Source: Elusimicrobiales bacterium
GTDB taxonomy: Bacteria; Elusimicrobiota; Elusimicrobia; Elusimicrobiales; Elusimicrobiaceae
Direction of reading: 5' to 3'
Assembly (NCBI GenBank): GCA_041651175.1
Contig: JBAZJT010000011.1
Location: 1-64,000 of the forward strand
Length of the DNA stretch: 64,000 nucleotides
Notes under the pieces: generated by a model
The model's input: only the letters and a program-made list of their open reading frames with translations
What the model was told of the DNA's origin: nothing
Database searches by the model: none
In this document: piece by piece, positions 44,771 to 54,322 of the stretch
How positions within the stretch are numbered: position 1 is the stretch's first letter
Layout of the letters: each line of letters starts with the position of its first letter
Translations under genes and position numbers: made by a program

Positions 44771-46795
44771 ATGCCGGCAAATACCGCGAAAACAGCCGTA
44801 GCGGAAGCGGAGATGCTCCGTTTTTTCAATAAAGACGGGCCCGTCGCCAAAGCCGTTGGCCGCTACGAGGAACGCCCCCAGCAGGCCGAAATGGCCTGCG
44901 CCGTGGCGCGCGCGCTGGAGGGTGGCGGGCATCTGGTGGTGGAGGCGGGAACCGGCGTTGGCAAATCGCTGGCGTATCTGGCTCCGGCGGCGATGTGGGC
45001 GCTGGCGCGCGGCAAGCGGGTGGCGGTAGCCACCTATTCAAAAGCGCTGCAGGAACAACTTGTAAAAAAAGACATCCCCGGCCTGGCCAAAGCCCTGGCG
45101 GCTGAAAACAAATTCGTTACAAGCGCGCTGCTGATGGGTTCTGAGAACTATCTCTGCCTGCGCCGGCTGGACATCGCGCTGCGCCGCCAGGCCGGTTTGT
45201 TTGACAGCCCCGCCCGCGCGGAAATACTAAACGGCCTGCGCGCCTGCGCCGCGACGGCCCGGACCGGGCTGCGCCAGGAGCTGCCGCTGCGCGTGCCGGA
45301 ACAACTGTGGGAAAACGTCCGCCGGGAAAGCGAGCTTTGCGCCGGCAAGCTCTGCCCGAAAAAAGATTTCTGCCTCTGGCGCAGGGACGTCTCCCGCGCG
45401 CGCGCGGCGCAGATAACGGTAGTAAACCATCACCTTTTCTTCGCGGGGATGTACGGCATCCCGTGGGACGCCGCGATTCTGGACGAGGCGCACAACATTG
45501 AAGACGTGTCCGCGCAGTATCTGGGCGCGTCGGTGTCGGGAAGGGATATAACGAGGATTCTGGACGGGATTTTCAGCGCTTCCTCAAAACGCGGCAGCGC
45601 GGCGCGCTTTATCCTGGCCGGGACGGCGGAGGGCGACGCCGTCTCAAACGCGCTGGACGCCGCCGCCTCCGCCGCGGACGATTTTTTCAGCGCGGCGGCG
45701 CGCAACGCGGGAATAGAATTGCAGCCGCGCTCGGTGCGCGTTACAAAGCCGGATTTCGCGCCGGATACGATTACCCCCGCTCTGGCCGGGGCCGCAAACG
45801 CGCTGGCCAATATCATTTCCCGCGCCAAAGACATGGAAGAGGAGCTTGCGCTGAAATCCTCGCGCGACAAGCTGACGGAGGCGGTGTCCGCCCTCAAACG
45901 TTTCCTCAAATGCGACAGCCGGGATTTCGCCTACTGGGTGGAGGGGCGCAGCTTCAGGGGCAGGACGCATGTGTCTTTGCAGATAACGCCGCTGGACGTC
46001 TCCGGCGAGCTGGCAAAAACGCTTTTCGCATCGGGGCAGCCGGTGATTATGACCTCGGCCACGTTGGCGGTGGACGGCGGGTTTGACTATTTCAGGAAGC
46101 GCACCGGCCTGCCGCCCTGCGAGGACAAAATAATAAGCTCGCCGTTTGATTACCGGAAGCAGGCCGGGCTTTATATCGCCTCGGACATGCCGTGCCCGCG
46201 CAATGAAACGCAGGCCTACGAGGCCGCCGTCATAAAGGCGGCGGAGGAAATCATACGCTCCGTGGACGGCGGCGTATTCGTGCTGTTCACAAGCTGGAAT
46301 TTCCTGCAGCGCGCGGCGGGGGAGATAGCGGCGAAACTGGGCAGCCGCCCGCTTTTCATACAGGGCGAGATGCAGCCATCGGTTCTGGTAAAGGAGTTCA
46401 AGACCGCCGGCAACGGCGTGCTGTTTGCCACCGACACATTCTGGCAGGGCGTGGACGTGCCGGGAAAGGCGCTGTCGTGCGTCATAATAACGCGGCTGCC
46501 GTTTCTGGCGCCGGATTCGCCGGTGGAGCAGGCCCGCGCCCAGTGGTATGCCGAGCGCGGTCAGGAGATTTTCGGCCAATATACGCTGCCGCGCGCGGTA
46601 ATCAAATTCCATCAGGGGTTCGGGCGGCTTATACGGCGCAAAAGCGACAGGGGCGCCGTCGCCGTGCTGGACCCGCGCATTCTGGGAATGCGCTACGGCG
46701 CGAAATTCATCGGCGCGGTGCCGCAGTGCGCAAGGCTGGAGTCGGCGGCGGAACTGCGCGTTTTTTTCGCCGAAAGCCGCACGGAGGAAGAGTGA
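44771..46795 (+). CDS. DinG-family Fe-S helicase
   Basis: XPD/DinG-type superfamily 2 helicase, 674 aa. Walker A is in EAGTGVGKSLAYL; the DEAH box is in AILDEAHNIED; motif VI is in QGFGRLIRR. Cysteines between motifs Ia and II (NYLCLRR ... LCAGKLCPKKDFC) fit the 4Fe-4S cluster. It begins 5 nt after pfkA and overlaps the TPR gene by 4 nt, and no ribosome-binding site is visible, so translation may be coupled to pfkA. Confidence 0.9.
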   Translation: MPANTAKTAVAEAEMLRFFNKDGPVAKAVGRYEERPQQAEMACAVARALEGGGHLVVEAGTGVGKSLAYLAPAAMWALARGKRVAVATYSKALQEQLVKKDIPGLAKALAAENKFVTSALLMGSENYLCLRRLDIALRRQAGLFDSPARAEILNGLRACAATARTGLRQELPLRVPEQLWENVRRESELCAGKLCPKKDFCLWRRDVSRARAAQITVVNHHLFFAGMYGIPWDAAILDEAHNIEDVSAQYLGASVSGRDITRILDGIFSASSKRGSAARFILAGTAEGDAVSNALDAAASAADDFFSAAARNAGIELQPRSVRVTKPDFAPDTITPALAGAANALANIISRAKDMEEELALKSSRDKLTEAVSALKRFLKCDSRDFAYWVEGRSFRGRTHVSLQITPLDVSGELAKTLFASGQPVIMTSATLAVDGGFDYFRKRTGLPPCEDKIISSPFDYRKQAGLYIASDMPCPRNETQAYEAAVIKAAEEIIRSVDGGVFVLFTSWNFLQRAAGEIAAKLGSRPLFIQGEMQPSVLVKEFKTAGNGVLFATDTFWQGVDVPGKALSCVIITRLPFLAPDSPVEQARAQWYAERGQEIFGQYTLPRAVIKFHQGFGRLIRRKSDRGAVAVLDPRILGMRYGAKFIGAVPQCARLESAAELRVFFAESRTEEE

Positions 46796-48153
46796 TTAAA
46801 ATCCTTGTTCTCGCGGCCGCGCTTGCGCCCGCCGGCGCGAACGCGCAGCAGCTTGACGGCGTTTCGGAATACGAGCTTGCCTTCGCCAAAAGGCACGGTT
46901 TCCACGAGGCGATACTGGCCGAGGGGCAGGCAAAAAAACTTTCAGGGGCGGAGCTGTCGCAGTTCTATTCCTCCCAGGCGCGCGCGAAAATAAGCGGATT
47001 TTTCGCCCCTTACGCCCGCGCGCTTATGGTGATAAGCTCCAACCCGCGCGCGGCTTTTGACAGGTACTCAAAACAAACGCCGTCCGAGGCGACGTTGCTG
47101 TTCAAATCCATAGCCGCGCAGCGCGCGCGCATGCGGGGCGAGGCGATGAACGGCTACAACACCCTCATACTCCGCTCCCCGAATTTCATGGACGGCATCG
47201 CATACCGCTGGCGTGGCTCGCTTTACGAGGATTCCGGAGAGCTGGAAAATGCAGCCGCAGACTACTCCCGCGAAATAGAAATCTCTTCCGGCAATCCGGC
47301 AGCGCTGCTGGCGCGCGGCGGAACGTATTTCGCGATGGGCTATTACCTGCTTGCGGCGCAGGACACGGCCCGCGCCCTCGCCAATTCCGGCGGCGAGGAG
47401 AACAGGCGCGCCGCGCGCGGCGAACTTTGCGAGGCGCTGGCGTTCCGCGGCTACCGCCTGCCCTGCGCCGACCTGAACGCGGAAGGCGCCTACGAGGCGC
47501 AAATCAGCACGCCGCCCGCGTCGGAGCTTGCGACGCGAGTCCGGCAAACCGCGGCGGGCGCGGAAACGGCAGTCGCGGAGAGCGAAAAAATTCTCACCGG
47601 GCCGGGAAGCGACATCGCGCGGCTTACGGCGGCCTCCGAGATGCTGGGCAGGCCGCTGGAAAAGGAATCCGACACGCGCTGCCATTTCCTGCGGGGAATA
47701 ATAAAGCTGCGCCTGGCCCAGCTTCGCGCGGGAACCTTTGCCGCCGCGCTGCCGGACTTGAAAAAGGCGGCGGTGGCGGGCTCCGGCTGGGCATGGCACG
47801 CAATGTTCCGCGTATGGGACAAATACGGCGAGCCGCAGCTTGCCCTGGCCTGCGCCCAATCAGCCGTTGCCGGCGGCGAAGAAAACCCCTTCTTTTATAA
47901 CGATATGGCCAGGGCGCGCGCTGCCCTCGGACAATACCGCGACGCGCGCGCGAGCCTCAGGAAGTTTTTCAAACTTAACAGGAACAGGGTTTACGGGGAG
48001 CATGTCTCCTCCGGGCCGGAGTGCAGGACACTGGCGCTTGAAGGCTATAAGACCCCGGGCTGCCGGGACAAGGCGTATTTTGCCGCCGGCGGGGAAGTCT
48101 CCGCCCCGGAATGGCAAATGCCGCCTTCGCGCGCGGTAACGGGCAGAAATTGA
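46792..48153 (+). CDS. exported TPR-like protein
   Basis: 453 aa from a GTG at 46792 that overlaps the DinG stop, preceded by GGAGGAAG. Signal peptide (IKILVLAAALAPAGANA). Helical repeats resembling TPRs are visible: YRWRGSLYEDSGELENAAADYSR, ALLARGGTYFAMGYY and FFYNDMARARAALGQYRDA. Specific function not recognised. The reading frame remains open upstream but that part is antisense-like and is not counted. Confidence 0.78.
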   Translation: MIKILVLAAALAPAGANAQQLDGVSEYELAFAKRHGFHEAILAEGQAKKLSGAELSQFYSSQARAKISGFFAPYARALMVISSNPRAAFDRYSKQTPSEATLLFKSIAAQRARMRGEAMNGYNTLILRSPNFMDGIAYRWRGSLYEDSGELENAAADYSREIEISSGNPAALLARGGTYFAMGYYLLAAQDTARALANSGGEENRRAARGELCEALAFRGYRLPCADLNAEGAYEAQISTPPASELATRVRQTAAGAETAVAESEKILTGPGSDIARLTAASEMLGRPLEKESDTRCHFLRGIIKLRLAQLRAGTFAAALPDLKKAAVAGSGWAWHAMFRVWDKYGEPQLALACAQSAVAGGEENPFFYNDMARARAALGQYRDARASLRKFFKLNRNRVYGEHVSSGPECRTLALEGYKTPGCRDKAYFAAGGEVSAPEWQMPPSRAVTGRN

Positions 48154-48178
48154 GAAAACCCTCCAAAAACGGTAGAAT
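48150..48178 (+). promoter_or_regulatory. sigma70-type promoter of efp
   Basis: TTGAGA (48150-48155), a 17-bp spacer and TAGAAT (48173-48178), 26 nt before the efp ATG. A normal ribosome-binding site (AGGAG) follows, so this mRNA has a leader. Confidence 0.75.
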
Positions 48179-48204
48179 ATACCTTCGGCACAGGAGAATG
48201 CATT

Positions 48205-48765
48205 ATGATATATACCAACGATTTCAGGGAAGGGCTTATCTTTGAGAACGAGAACGGGCAGATTGTGGAAATTCTTGAATACCAGCATCACCGCAAATCC
48301 CAGGCGCGGGCGGTGGTGCGCGTGAAGCTGCGCAATCTGGACACCGGCTCGGTCATTGAAACCAGCTACAGGCCGGAAGACAAATTCAAGGACGTAACCG
48401 TGGAAAAACGCCCAAAAACCTACATGTACACGCAAAACGGCATGGCGGCGTTCATGGACACCGAAAACTACGACCAGACCGAGCTTCCCCTTGAGAAACT
48501 GGGCGGTATGGACAAATTTCTGGCCGAGAACATGGAAGTGGAAGGGCTCTACATCAACGACAAATTCTACAACATCATCCTGCCCGCGAAGGTGGAGCTG
48601 AAGGTGGCCTCCACCGTGCCGGGGGTAAAAGGCGACTCGGTTTCCAACATGACCAAGCCCGCCACTCTGGAAAACGGCATGGAAGTGAAGGTGCCGCTTT
48701 TTGTCAACGACGGCGACACCATCCGCGTGGACACCCGCACCAGCCAGTACATGGACCGCGTCTAA
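48205..48765 (+). CDS. efp: elongation factor P
   Basis: Relieves ribosome stalling at proline runs. 186 aa with the three-barrel pattern: EGLIFENENGQIVEILEY, VRVKLRNLDTGSVIE, VPLFVNDGDTIRVDTRT. The loop that enters the peptidyl-transfer centre reads YQHHRKSQAR, with Lys-31 at the position of the usually modified Lys-34; the common PGKG is HRKS. No epmA or epmB-like gene is in the window. The polyproline tails of the two secreted proteins in this window would be natural clients. Confidence 0.95.
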   Translation: MIYTNDFREGLIFENENGQIVEILEYQHHRKSQARAVVRVKLRNLDTGSVIETSYRPEDKFKDVTVEKRPKTYMYTQNGMAAFMDTENYDQTELPLEKLGGMDKFLAENMEVEGLYINDKFYNIILPAKVELKVASTVPGVKGDSVSNMTKPATLENGMEVKVPLFVNDGDTIRVDTRTSQYMDRV

Positions 48766-48800
48766 CCGAAACGGCGGCCCGGAAAGTCGAGGCCCGCATT

Positions 48801-49493
48801 ATGATTGAAGCCGTAATTTTCGACATAGACAACACGGTGATGGATTTCATGCGCATGAAGCGCGCGGCTGTGGACGCCGCCGCCGACGCGATGATAGACT
48901 CCGGCCTGAAAACCCCCAAAGCCGCGCTGGTGGATAAAATTTTCAGCGTCTACTGGCGCGAAGGAATTGAGGACCAGAATATTTTTGACAAGGTGCTGTC
49001 CGGGGAAATGGGCCAGGTTGACTATAAAATCCTTTCCGCCGGCATTGTAGGCTACCGCCGTGCAAAAGACGCCGCAACCACCTTATACCCGCATGTCGGC
49101 ATCACAATGACGGAGCTTATAAAAATGGGCGTGCGGCTGGGCGTGGTTTCCGACGCGCCGCGGCTGCCGGTGTGGCTGCGCATAACCACGCTGGGGCTGC
49201 AGCACTATTTTGACCATGTGGTAACCTACGACGACACGGGCGAGCGAAAACCCTCCCCCAAGCCGTTCATGCGCGCGCTGGATTTTCTGAAAGTTGCGCC
49301 CGAAAAAAGCCTGATGATAGGCGACTGGGCCGAGCGCGACATCGCCGGCGCCAAAAAGCTGGGCATGAAAACCGTCTGGGCCAGATACGGCAACCAGTTT
49401 GACAATGTCCGCTCAGGCGCGGATTACGAAATTGACGATGTCTACGAGCTTGTTGACATAGTGCGCAAGCTGAACACGCCATGCAACTGCTGA
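48801..49493 (+). CDS. HAD-superfamily hydrolase
   Basis: 230 aa. Motif I DIDNTVMDF (nucleophile Asp-9, second Asp-11), motif II VVSDAP, motif III lysine in ERKPSPKPF and motif IV IGDWAERDIAGAKKLG. The helical cap fits the phosphoglycolate phosphatase-like group. Substrate cannot be told. It overlaps the next gene by 13 nt. Confidence 0.88.
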   Translation: MIEAVIFDIDNTVMDFMRMKRAAVDAAADAMIDSGLKTPKAALVDKIFSVYWREGIEDQNIFDKVLSGEMGQVDYKILSAGIVGYRRAKDAATTLYPHVGITMTELIKMGVRLGVVSDAPRLPVWLRITTLGLQHYFDHVVTYDDTGERKPSPKPFMRALDFLKVAPEKSLMIGDWAERDIAGAKKLGMKTVWARYGNQFDNVRSGADYEIDDVYELVDIVRKLNTPCNC

Positions 49494-50014
49494 CGCTGCT
49501 GCTGGCCTGCGGCTGCGCCCGCGCGCTGGAAATAACCGCAGCGGACAGGGCGGGCGGATTTATACAGCTTTCCGGCGGTATAGAGATAACCGGCGTCCGG
49601 TTTTCCACGGACGCCTTCGGCGGGGCGGTTGCGCTTGCGCTGGACAATTCGCGGGACGGGCGGACATTCGCCAACATCAGAATTATGAATAAAAACCTGT
49701 ACGGCAAATTGATGGCGGCAAACGCCGCCCAGCAGGCAGGAAAGACGGACATAGACGTCAAAGTCCTCTCCGCCAGAAAGCTGGCATCGCCGTCGCGGAT
49801 AGCAAACGTAGACATCGCCTTTGACGGCGAGCTTGCGGCAACCTTCGGCCTGCTCAAAACGCGGGGCAAAAGCGGCACAGCCTATAAAATGCTCTCGCCC
49901 GCGAGTTTCAAATTCAAATCCGGCGCGCTGCGCAAGCGGGTGCGCGAACTGGTGATACAGGCGGGCATGAAAGCCGCCGGGGAAACCGCGCCGGGAAAGG
50001 CAGGCGTCAAATGA
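49481..50014 (+). CDS. small exported protein of unknown function
   Basis: 177 aa starting at an ATG inside the HAD gene. It begins with MQLLTLLLACGCARALE, a short signal peptide with possible lipobox (LLACG or ACGC). The rest looks beta-rich (GGIEITGVRFSTDAFGG, DIDVKVLSARKL, VDIAFDGELAATFG) with a basic helical end. Not recognised. Coupled to the DUF192 gene by an ATGA overlap, so they may act together in the envelope. Confidence 0.65.
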   Translation: MQLLTLLLACGCARALEITAADRAGGFIQLSGGIEITGVRFSTDAFGGAVALALDNSRDGRTFANIRIMNKNLYGKLMAANAAQQAGKTDIDVKVLSARKLASPSRIANVDIAFDGELAATFGLLKTRGKSGTAYKMLSPASFKFKSGALRKRVRELVIQAGMKAAGETAPGKAGVK

Positions 50015-50349
50015 AATTAATAAACACAACGCGCGGCTGCGCGCTGGCGGAAAACGTGGAAACCGCCGGCACTTTTTTCAAAAGGCTTGTCGGCCTCATG
50101 GGCCGCAGGGCCCTGCCGGAGGGCAGCGCGCTTTACCTGTCGCCCTGCAATCAGATACACACCTTTTTCATGCGTTTTGCCATAGACGCGGCTTTTGTGG
50201 ACGAGGGGGGGAAAATACTGCACATCGCCGAGAATCTCAAACCCTGGCGGATTTCCCCCTGGATAAACGAAGCGCGCGGCACTTACGAATTCCCGGCGGG
50301 CGCGCTGGCCGGCAAAGCCGATACGGGCGACATTTTGTCGGTGCAATAA
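50011..50349 (+). CDS. DUF192 family protein
   Basis: 112 aa. Motifs typical of DUF192: FFKRLVGLMGRRALPEG, LYLSPCNQIHTFFMRFAIDAAFVD and YEFPAGALAGKADTGD. Members are usually exported or near exported proteins; this copy has no signal peptide of its own. Function unknown. It ends the plus-strand block; a 123-nt gap follows with no gene. Confidence 0.85.
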   Translation: MKLINTTRGCALAENVETAGTFFKRLVGLMGRRALPEGSALYLSPCNQIHTFFMRFAIDAAFVDEGGKILHIAENLKPWRISPWINEARGTYEFPAGALAGKADTGDILSVQ

Positions 50350-50472
50350 TACAAACAACCGCAGCATTCCCTCATAGTCTGTTCCCCGCGCTTGGCGGCG
50401 GGGGCGTGGCGGCATATGGCAATGGCATTGCGCCGCCCATATTCCCACCGCCAATCGCGGCACAACAGCGAT

Positions 50473-52602
50473 TTATCGCCCGGACAAGACCAGGCCGCGG
50501 TATTCAAGCAGCGGCTGCGTCTCCGGAGGGCCGCCGTAGAACTTCCTGAAAAGCTCGTCTGGCTCCGCCGTGCGCCCGCGCGAAAGAATTCCGGCGCGGA
50601 ACAAATCCCCGTTGGCGCGGCTTATGCCGCCATGCGAATAGAACCATTTGCCGGTGTCGCGCGCCAGCACCTCGCTCCAGATATAGGCATAATAGGCCGC
50701 CTGATACCCGCCGCTGAAAGCATGCGCGAAATACTGCGTGTGATAGCGCGGCGGCACGGGACCGTAATCCATGCCGGCTTTTTCAAGGGCGGCGCGCTCG
50801 AAATCCAAAACGCCGGAAGCCGGCGGAACCTGCGAGGCGGGTATCTGATGCCAGGCCTGGTCAACAATCGCCGCAGCCACGTATTCGGCGGTATCATAGC
50901 CCTGTCCGCAGGTCAGCGAAGACAGCAGCTTGTCCAGCAGGGCCTTCGGCATGGGCTGGCCGGTGCGGTAATCTTTTGCGAAATTTGCCAGCACACGGGT
51001 GTCGCGGGTCCAGGTTTCGTTGAATTGGGACGGATACTCCACGAAATCCGGCGGCACAACCGTGCCGGAAAGCAGCGGATATTTCACATTGGACAACAGC
51101 CCGTGCAGCGCATGGCCGAATTCGTGGAACATGGTTACCACTTCGTCAAAGGTCATAAGCGCCGGCTGGCCCGCTGGAGGCTTGGGGATATTGAGGTTAT
51201 TTATAACCACCGGCTTCCGGTCCAGCAGGCCGGACTGGTCCACCAGATTTTCCATCCACGCGCCGCCCCTTTTGTTTTCGCGCTGGAAATCGTCGCGCAG
51301 GAAAAGGCCTATGGTTGAGCCGTCCGCATCAAAGACCTCAAAGACGCGCACCTCCGGGCGGTAAACCGGCAGGTCCGCGCGCTCCTTAAACGAAAGCCCG
51401 TAGAGTTCATGCGCGGCGAAAAACACGCCGTCCCGCAGCACGCGGTCCAACTCAAAGTAGGGCTTTATCTCTTCTTCGGTGAAATCGTAGCGGGCCTTGC
51501 GCGCCTGCTGGGCGTAAAACGCCCAGTCCCAGGGCTGAACGGCAAAAGGCTTTTCCCCTGCGTCTTTGGCCTGCCGGTCAATAAGACTTTGTATGTCCGC
51601 CGCCTCGCCTTTGGCCTTGGCAAGCGAGGCGCGGGCCAGCATTGCCAGCATTTCGTTGACGGCGCGCGGGGTTTTGGCGCTTTCATCCTCCAGCGAATAG
51701 CTGGCGTAATCGGGGTAGCCCAGCAGCGCGGCCTGCCGCGCGCGCAGCGCGGCTATCAGGGAAACCAGCGCCGTATTGTCGGTATCGCCGCCGTCCGCGC
51801 GGGAGACGGAGGCGCGGTAAATCCGCTCGCGCAGCGCGCGGTTTTTAAGCTGCTCCAGCGCGGGCTGCACGGTGGTGTTTTGCAGCGCGATAACCCATTT
51901 TCCGGCAAGGCCGCGCTCTTTGGCGGCCTCCGCCGCCGCGCCTTTCTGCTGTTCGGAGAAGCCGTCCAGCTCCGCGATATTGTCAACAACCACGGCATTG
52001 CTTTTGGCCGCTTTAAGCAAATTCTGGCCGAATTTGGTGCTAAACAAGGAGAGTTTTTTGTTTATCTCCTTCAGTTCCGCCTTGCCGGATTCGGGGAGTT
52101 TGGCGCCGGCGCGCACGAATTGCCTGTAATACCGCTCCAGCAACTGCGCCGATTCGGGGTCCAGTCCCAATTTGTCCCGCCGCGTATAAAGCTCGTCAAT
52201 GCGCGCGAACAATGCCGGGTTGAGGCTGATAGCGTCCTGATGCGCGGCCAGCCGGGGCGACACCTCCTCCTCTATTTTCTGCATTTCATCGTCGGTATTG
52301 GAGGCGTTGAGGTTGAAAAACGCCTTTGACACCCGCGCAAGCAACGCGCCTGAACGCTCCAGCGCGAGTATGGTATTGTCAAACGCCGGAGCCTCGCCGC
52401 TGCGGGCAATGGCATCCGCCTCGGCAAGCTGTTCGGCCATGCCGCGCTCAAAAGCGGGCCTGAAATCGGAGTTCTTTATCCTGTCAAACGGCGGCAGATG
52501 ATACGGCAGCGGGCTTGGCCGGAAGAACGGGTTCTCCGGCGGCGTCTGCGCATTAGCCGACAACGCGCAGGCCGCAAACAGCGACGTAAACAGGTATCTC
52601 AT
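50473..52602 (-). CDS. M3-family oligopeptidase (Dcp/OpdA type), exported
   Basis: 709 aa zinc metallopeptidase that cuts short peptides. A signal peptide (MRYLFTSLFAACALSANA) suggests a periplasmic location, as in peptidyl-dipeptidase-like enzymes. The active site HEFGHALHG (HExxH) is followed by the third-ligand region (ETWTRD). The HTQYFAHAFSGGYQAAYY motif near the end is typical. ATG preceded by GGAGG. It lies 22 nt after the AmmeMemoRadiSam gene. Confidence 0.9.
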   Translation of the reverse strand: MRYLFTSLFAACALSANAQTPPENPFFRPSPLPYHLPPFDRIKNSDFRPAFERGMAEQLAEADAIARSGEAPAFDNTILALERSGALLARVSKAFFNLNASNTDDEMQKIEEEVSPRLAAHQDAISLNPALFARIDELYTRRDKLGLDPESAQLLERYYRQFVRAGAKLPESGKAELKEINKKLSLFSTKFGQNLLKAAKSNAVVVDNIAELDGFSEQQKGAAAEAAKERGLAGKWVIALQNTTVQPALEQLKNRALRERIYRASVSRADGGDTDNTALVSLIAALRARQAALLGYPDYASYSLEDESAKTPRAVNEMLAMLARASLAKAKGEAADIQSLIDRQAKDAGEKPFAVQPWDWAFYAQQARKARYDFTEEEIKPYFELDRVLRDGVFFAAHELYGLSFKERADLPVYRPEVRVFEVFDADGSTIGLFLRDDFQRENKRGGAWMENLVDQSGLLDRKPVVINNLNIPKPPAGQPALMTFDEVVTMFHEFGHALHGLLSNVKYPLLSGTVVPPDFVEYPSQFNETWTRDTRVLANFAKDYRTGQPMPKALLDKLLSSLTCGQGYDTAEYVAAAIVDQAWHQIPASQVPPASGVLDFERAALEKAGMDYGPVPPRYHTQYFAHAFSGGYQAAYYAYIWSEVLARDTGKWFYSHGGISRANGDLFRAGILSRGRTAEPDELFRKFYGGPPETQPLLEYRGLVLSGR

Positions 52603-52623
52603 AATTTTGCCTCCGTATACTGC

Positions 52624-54060
52624 CTATTTTACCAAAGATTGCTCCGCCATCACCGCTGCGGTGTAGACATAGAGTTCCGCGCCCGAATCCTTCCAGGCGC
52701 CGGGAGCAAGGCCCGCCTTCTCACCGCAGAGGGAATTCATAAACTCCTCCCGCGAGCGGAAATGCTCCCACACCTGCGGCAGATAAGTCCCGCCGCGCGC
52801 GCCTTTGCGGATAAGCACGCCGTGTTTGCCGGGGATTATTTCTTCCGCGCTTTTGACGCGCTTCATCGGCGAGAGCACCGATATTTCAATATCCACGGCA
52901 GCCAATTCGTCGCGGGACAGGCCCGGAAACCGCGGGTCCGAAAACGCGCTTTGCTTTGCCATTTGCGCCACGCAATCCGCCAGCGTCTGGCGGGCCTCAA
53001 GGCTGCCTATGCAGCCGCGCAGTTCGCCGCGCTTGTGCAGCGTCACAAAAGCCGCCGCCGGCGCATTGAAGGCCGGATGCGCGGAGAGTTCCGGCGGGGG
53101 GGGTATTGTTTTGTCAAAAGCGCGGGCTATGCTCTGCCGGGCAAGGGCAAGCAGGTCTTTGCGTTCCGCCTCCGAAAGCGGGAAAAGTTCCGCGCCCCCG
53201 TCCGCCGCGCAGAACACCCCCGCGCCGTAGCCTACAGTGCTTTGCGCGTCCGCGCCTTTAACGTCGCCGGAGTTGTCATAGCGCAGCAGCCGGAAATCGC
53301 CAGCGCCAAGCTCCATGGCGGCGCGCGCGCCGGCGCGCGCGGCGGCCTCGCCGCAACAGGCGGTGTCATAGCCCTCAAGCCGCTTTTCCATAAGCAGCCG
53401 CGCCGCAAGCCCGAAATACTCTGGCCCCGCACCCCGCGCGGCAACCCCCAGCGAAAACATCAGCGAATTATCCGCCAGCCGCGCAACCTCCGCCGGAGGA
53501 TAATGCGACAGGTCCGCCGAAATCACCAGCAGCGCCTTGCTGCCTTTCAGCGCGGCGGCCAGCGCGCGGCCCAGTTTTTCAAGAATTTCGCCGTCGCCGG
53601 TATTAAGCAGCAGCGGCAGCATTTTACGCGCTTTCCCGCCCAGGCATTGCAGGAAGGGAAGCTGAACCTCTATGGAATGCTCGCCGTCATGCGCTTTGGG
53701 CAGAACCTCAAACAAGGGAGACAGTTCCGCCAGCCGGCGATGCAGCCCGCCGTCAATTTCCACACGCCCCAGCGGAGTTTCAAAGGCGCCCTCGCCCCAC
53801 AGCGCGGCGCCGCGTATATCGGCGCGATGCCCGGTTCCCAGGATGACTGCCGTTTCAAAATCCAGATTTTTCACCGCAGCCCATGCCGCGCCCGCCGCCG
53901 CGCCGGAATAGACATAGCCCGCGTGGGGGGACAGTATCGCCTTCACGCCGGGGGAATCCTCTCCGCCGGAGATAAAGGATTTCACCGCGGCCTCAAGCTC
54001 GCGCGGGCGCGCAGGGTAGAAACTCCCCGCTGCGGCGGGCGGCCTTGTCATGGATTTCAT
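52624..54060 (-). CDS. AmmeMemoRadiSam system protein B-A fusion
   Basis: 478 aa. The first ~270 residues are a Memo-like dioxygenase-fold domain (AmmeMemoRadiSam B) with SPHAGYVYSG, GTGHRADIRG, DGEHSIEVQLPFL and SADLSHYPP. The last ~190 are an AMMECR1 domain (A) with LHKRGELRGCIGSL and DIEISVLSPMKRV. The usual third member, a radical SAM protein, is not in the window. Start at 54060 follows GGAGGGGTT. The system's role is still unclear; RNA or protein modification has been suggested. Confidence 0.9.
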   Translation of the reverse strand: MKSMTRPPAAAGSFYPARPRELEAAVKSFISGGEDSPGVKAILSPHAGYVYSGAAAGAAWAAVKNLDFETAVILGTGHRADIRGAALWGEGAFETPLGRVEIDGGLHRRLAELSPLFEVLPKAHDGEHSIEVQLPFLQCLGGKARKMLPLLLNTGDGEILEKLGRALAAALKGSKALLVISADLSHYPPAEVARLADNSLMFSLGVAARGAGPEYFGLAARLLMEKRLEGYDTACCGEAAARAGARAAMELGAGDFRLLRYDNSGDVKGADAQSTVGYGAGVFCAADGGAELFPLSEAERKDLLALARQSIARAFDKTIPPPPELSAHPAFNAPAAAFVTLHKRGELRGCIGSLEARQTLADCVAQMAKQSAFSDPRFPGLSRDELAAVDIEISVLSPMKRVKSAEEIIPGKHGVLIRKGARGGTYLPQVWEHFRSREEFMNSLCGEKAGLAPGAWKDSGAELYVYTAAVMAEQSLVK

Positions 54061-54083
54061 AACCCCTCCAAACAAAAAACGAT

Positions 54084-54112
54084 TTGCCCGAAAGCCGGTT
54101 AAATTCTAGAAT
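54084..54112 (+). promoter_or_regulatory. promoter of tRNA-His
   Basis: TTGCCC (54084-54089), a 17-bp spacer and TAGAAT (54107-54112), 8 nt before the tRNA 5' end. Confidence 0.65.
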
Positions 54113-54120
54113 ATATTCAC

Positions 54121-54194
54121 GGTGGTTGTAGCTCAACGGTTAGAGCGCCTGGCTGTGGCCCAGGAGGCTGCGGGTTCGAGTCCCGTCAGCCACC
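54121..54194 (+). tRNA. tRNA-His (GTG)
   Basis: Full cloverleaf: G-1 at 54121, acceptor stem GTGGTTG/CAGCCAC with one GT pair, D arm with GCTCAACGGTTAGAGC, anticodon loop CTGTGGC (anticodon GTG), T arm GCGGGTTCGAGTCCCGT and discriminator C that pairs with G-1 as expected for His. CCA is not encoded. Confidence 0.97.
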
Positions 54195-54322
54195 CGTACT
54201 AAACCGCTTGCCCCCCAAAAAAAACATAACCTTGCCCTGCCGCTTTGCGCTGGCAGACTCCGTCAGACAGCTAAATCCGGCGGCGGAAATTCCATGCGGG
54301 CGCGACGAAACATGAGGGGGGC
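54195..54322. other. gap with no visible gene
   Basis: Contains a C-run and an A-run (CCCCCCAAAAAAAA) and no credible reading frame or RNA. It ends at the Rrf2-hcp promoter. Confidence 0.6.
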
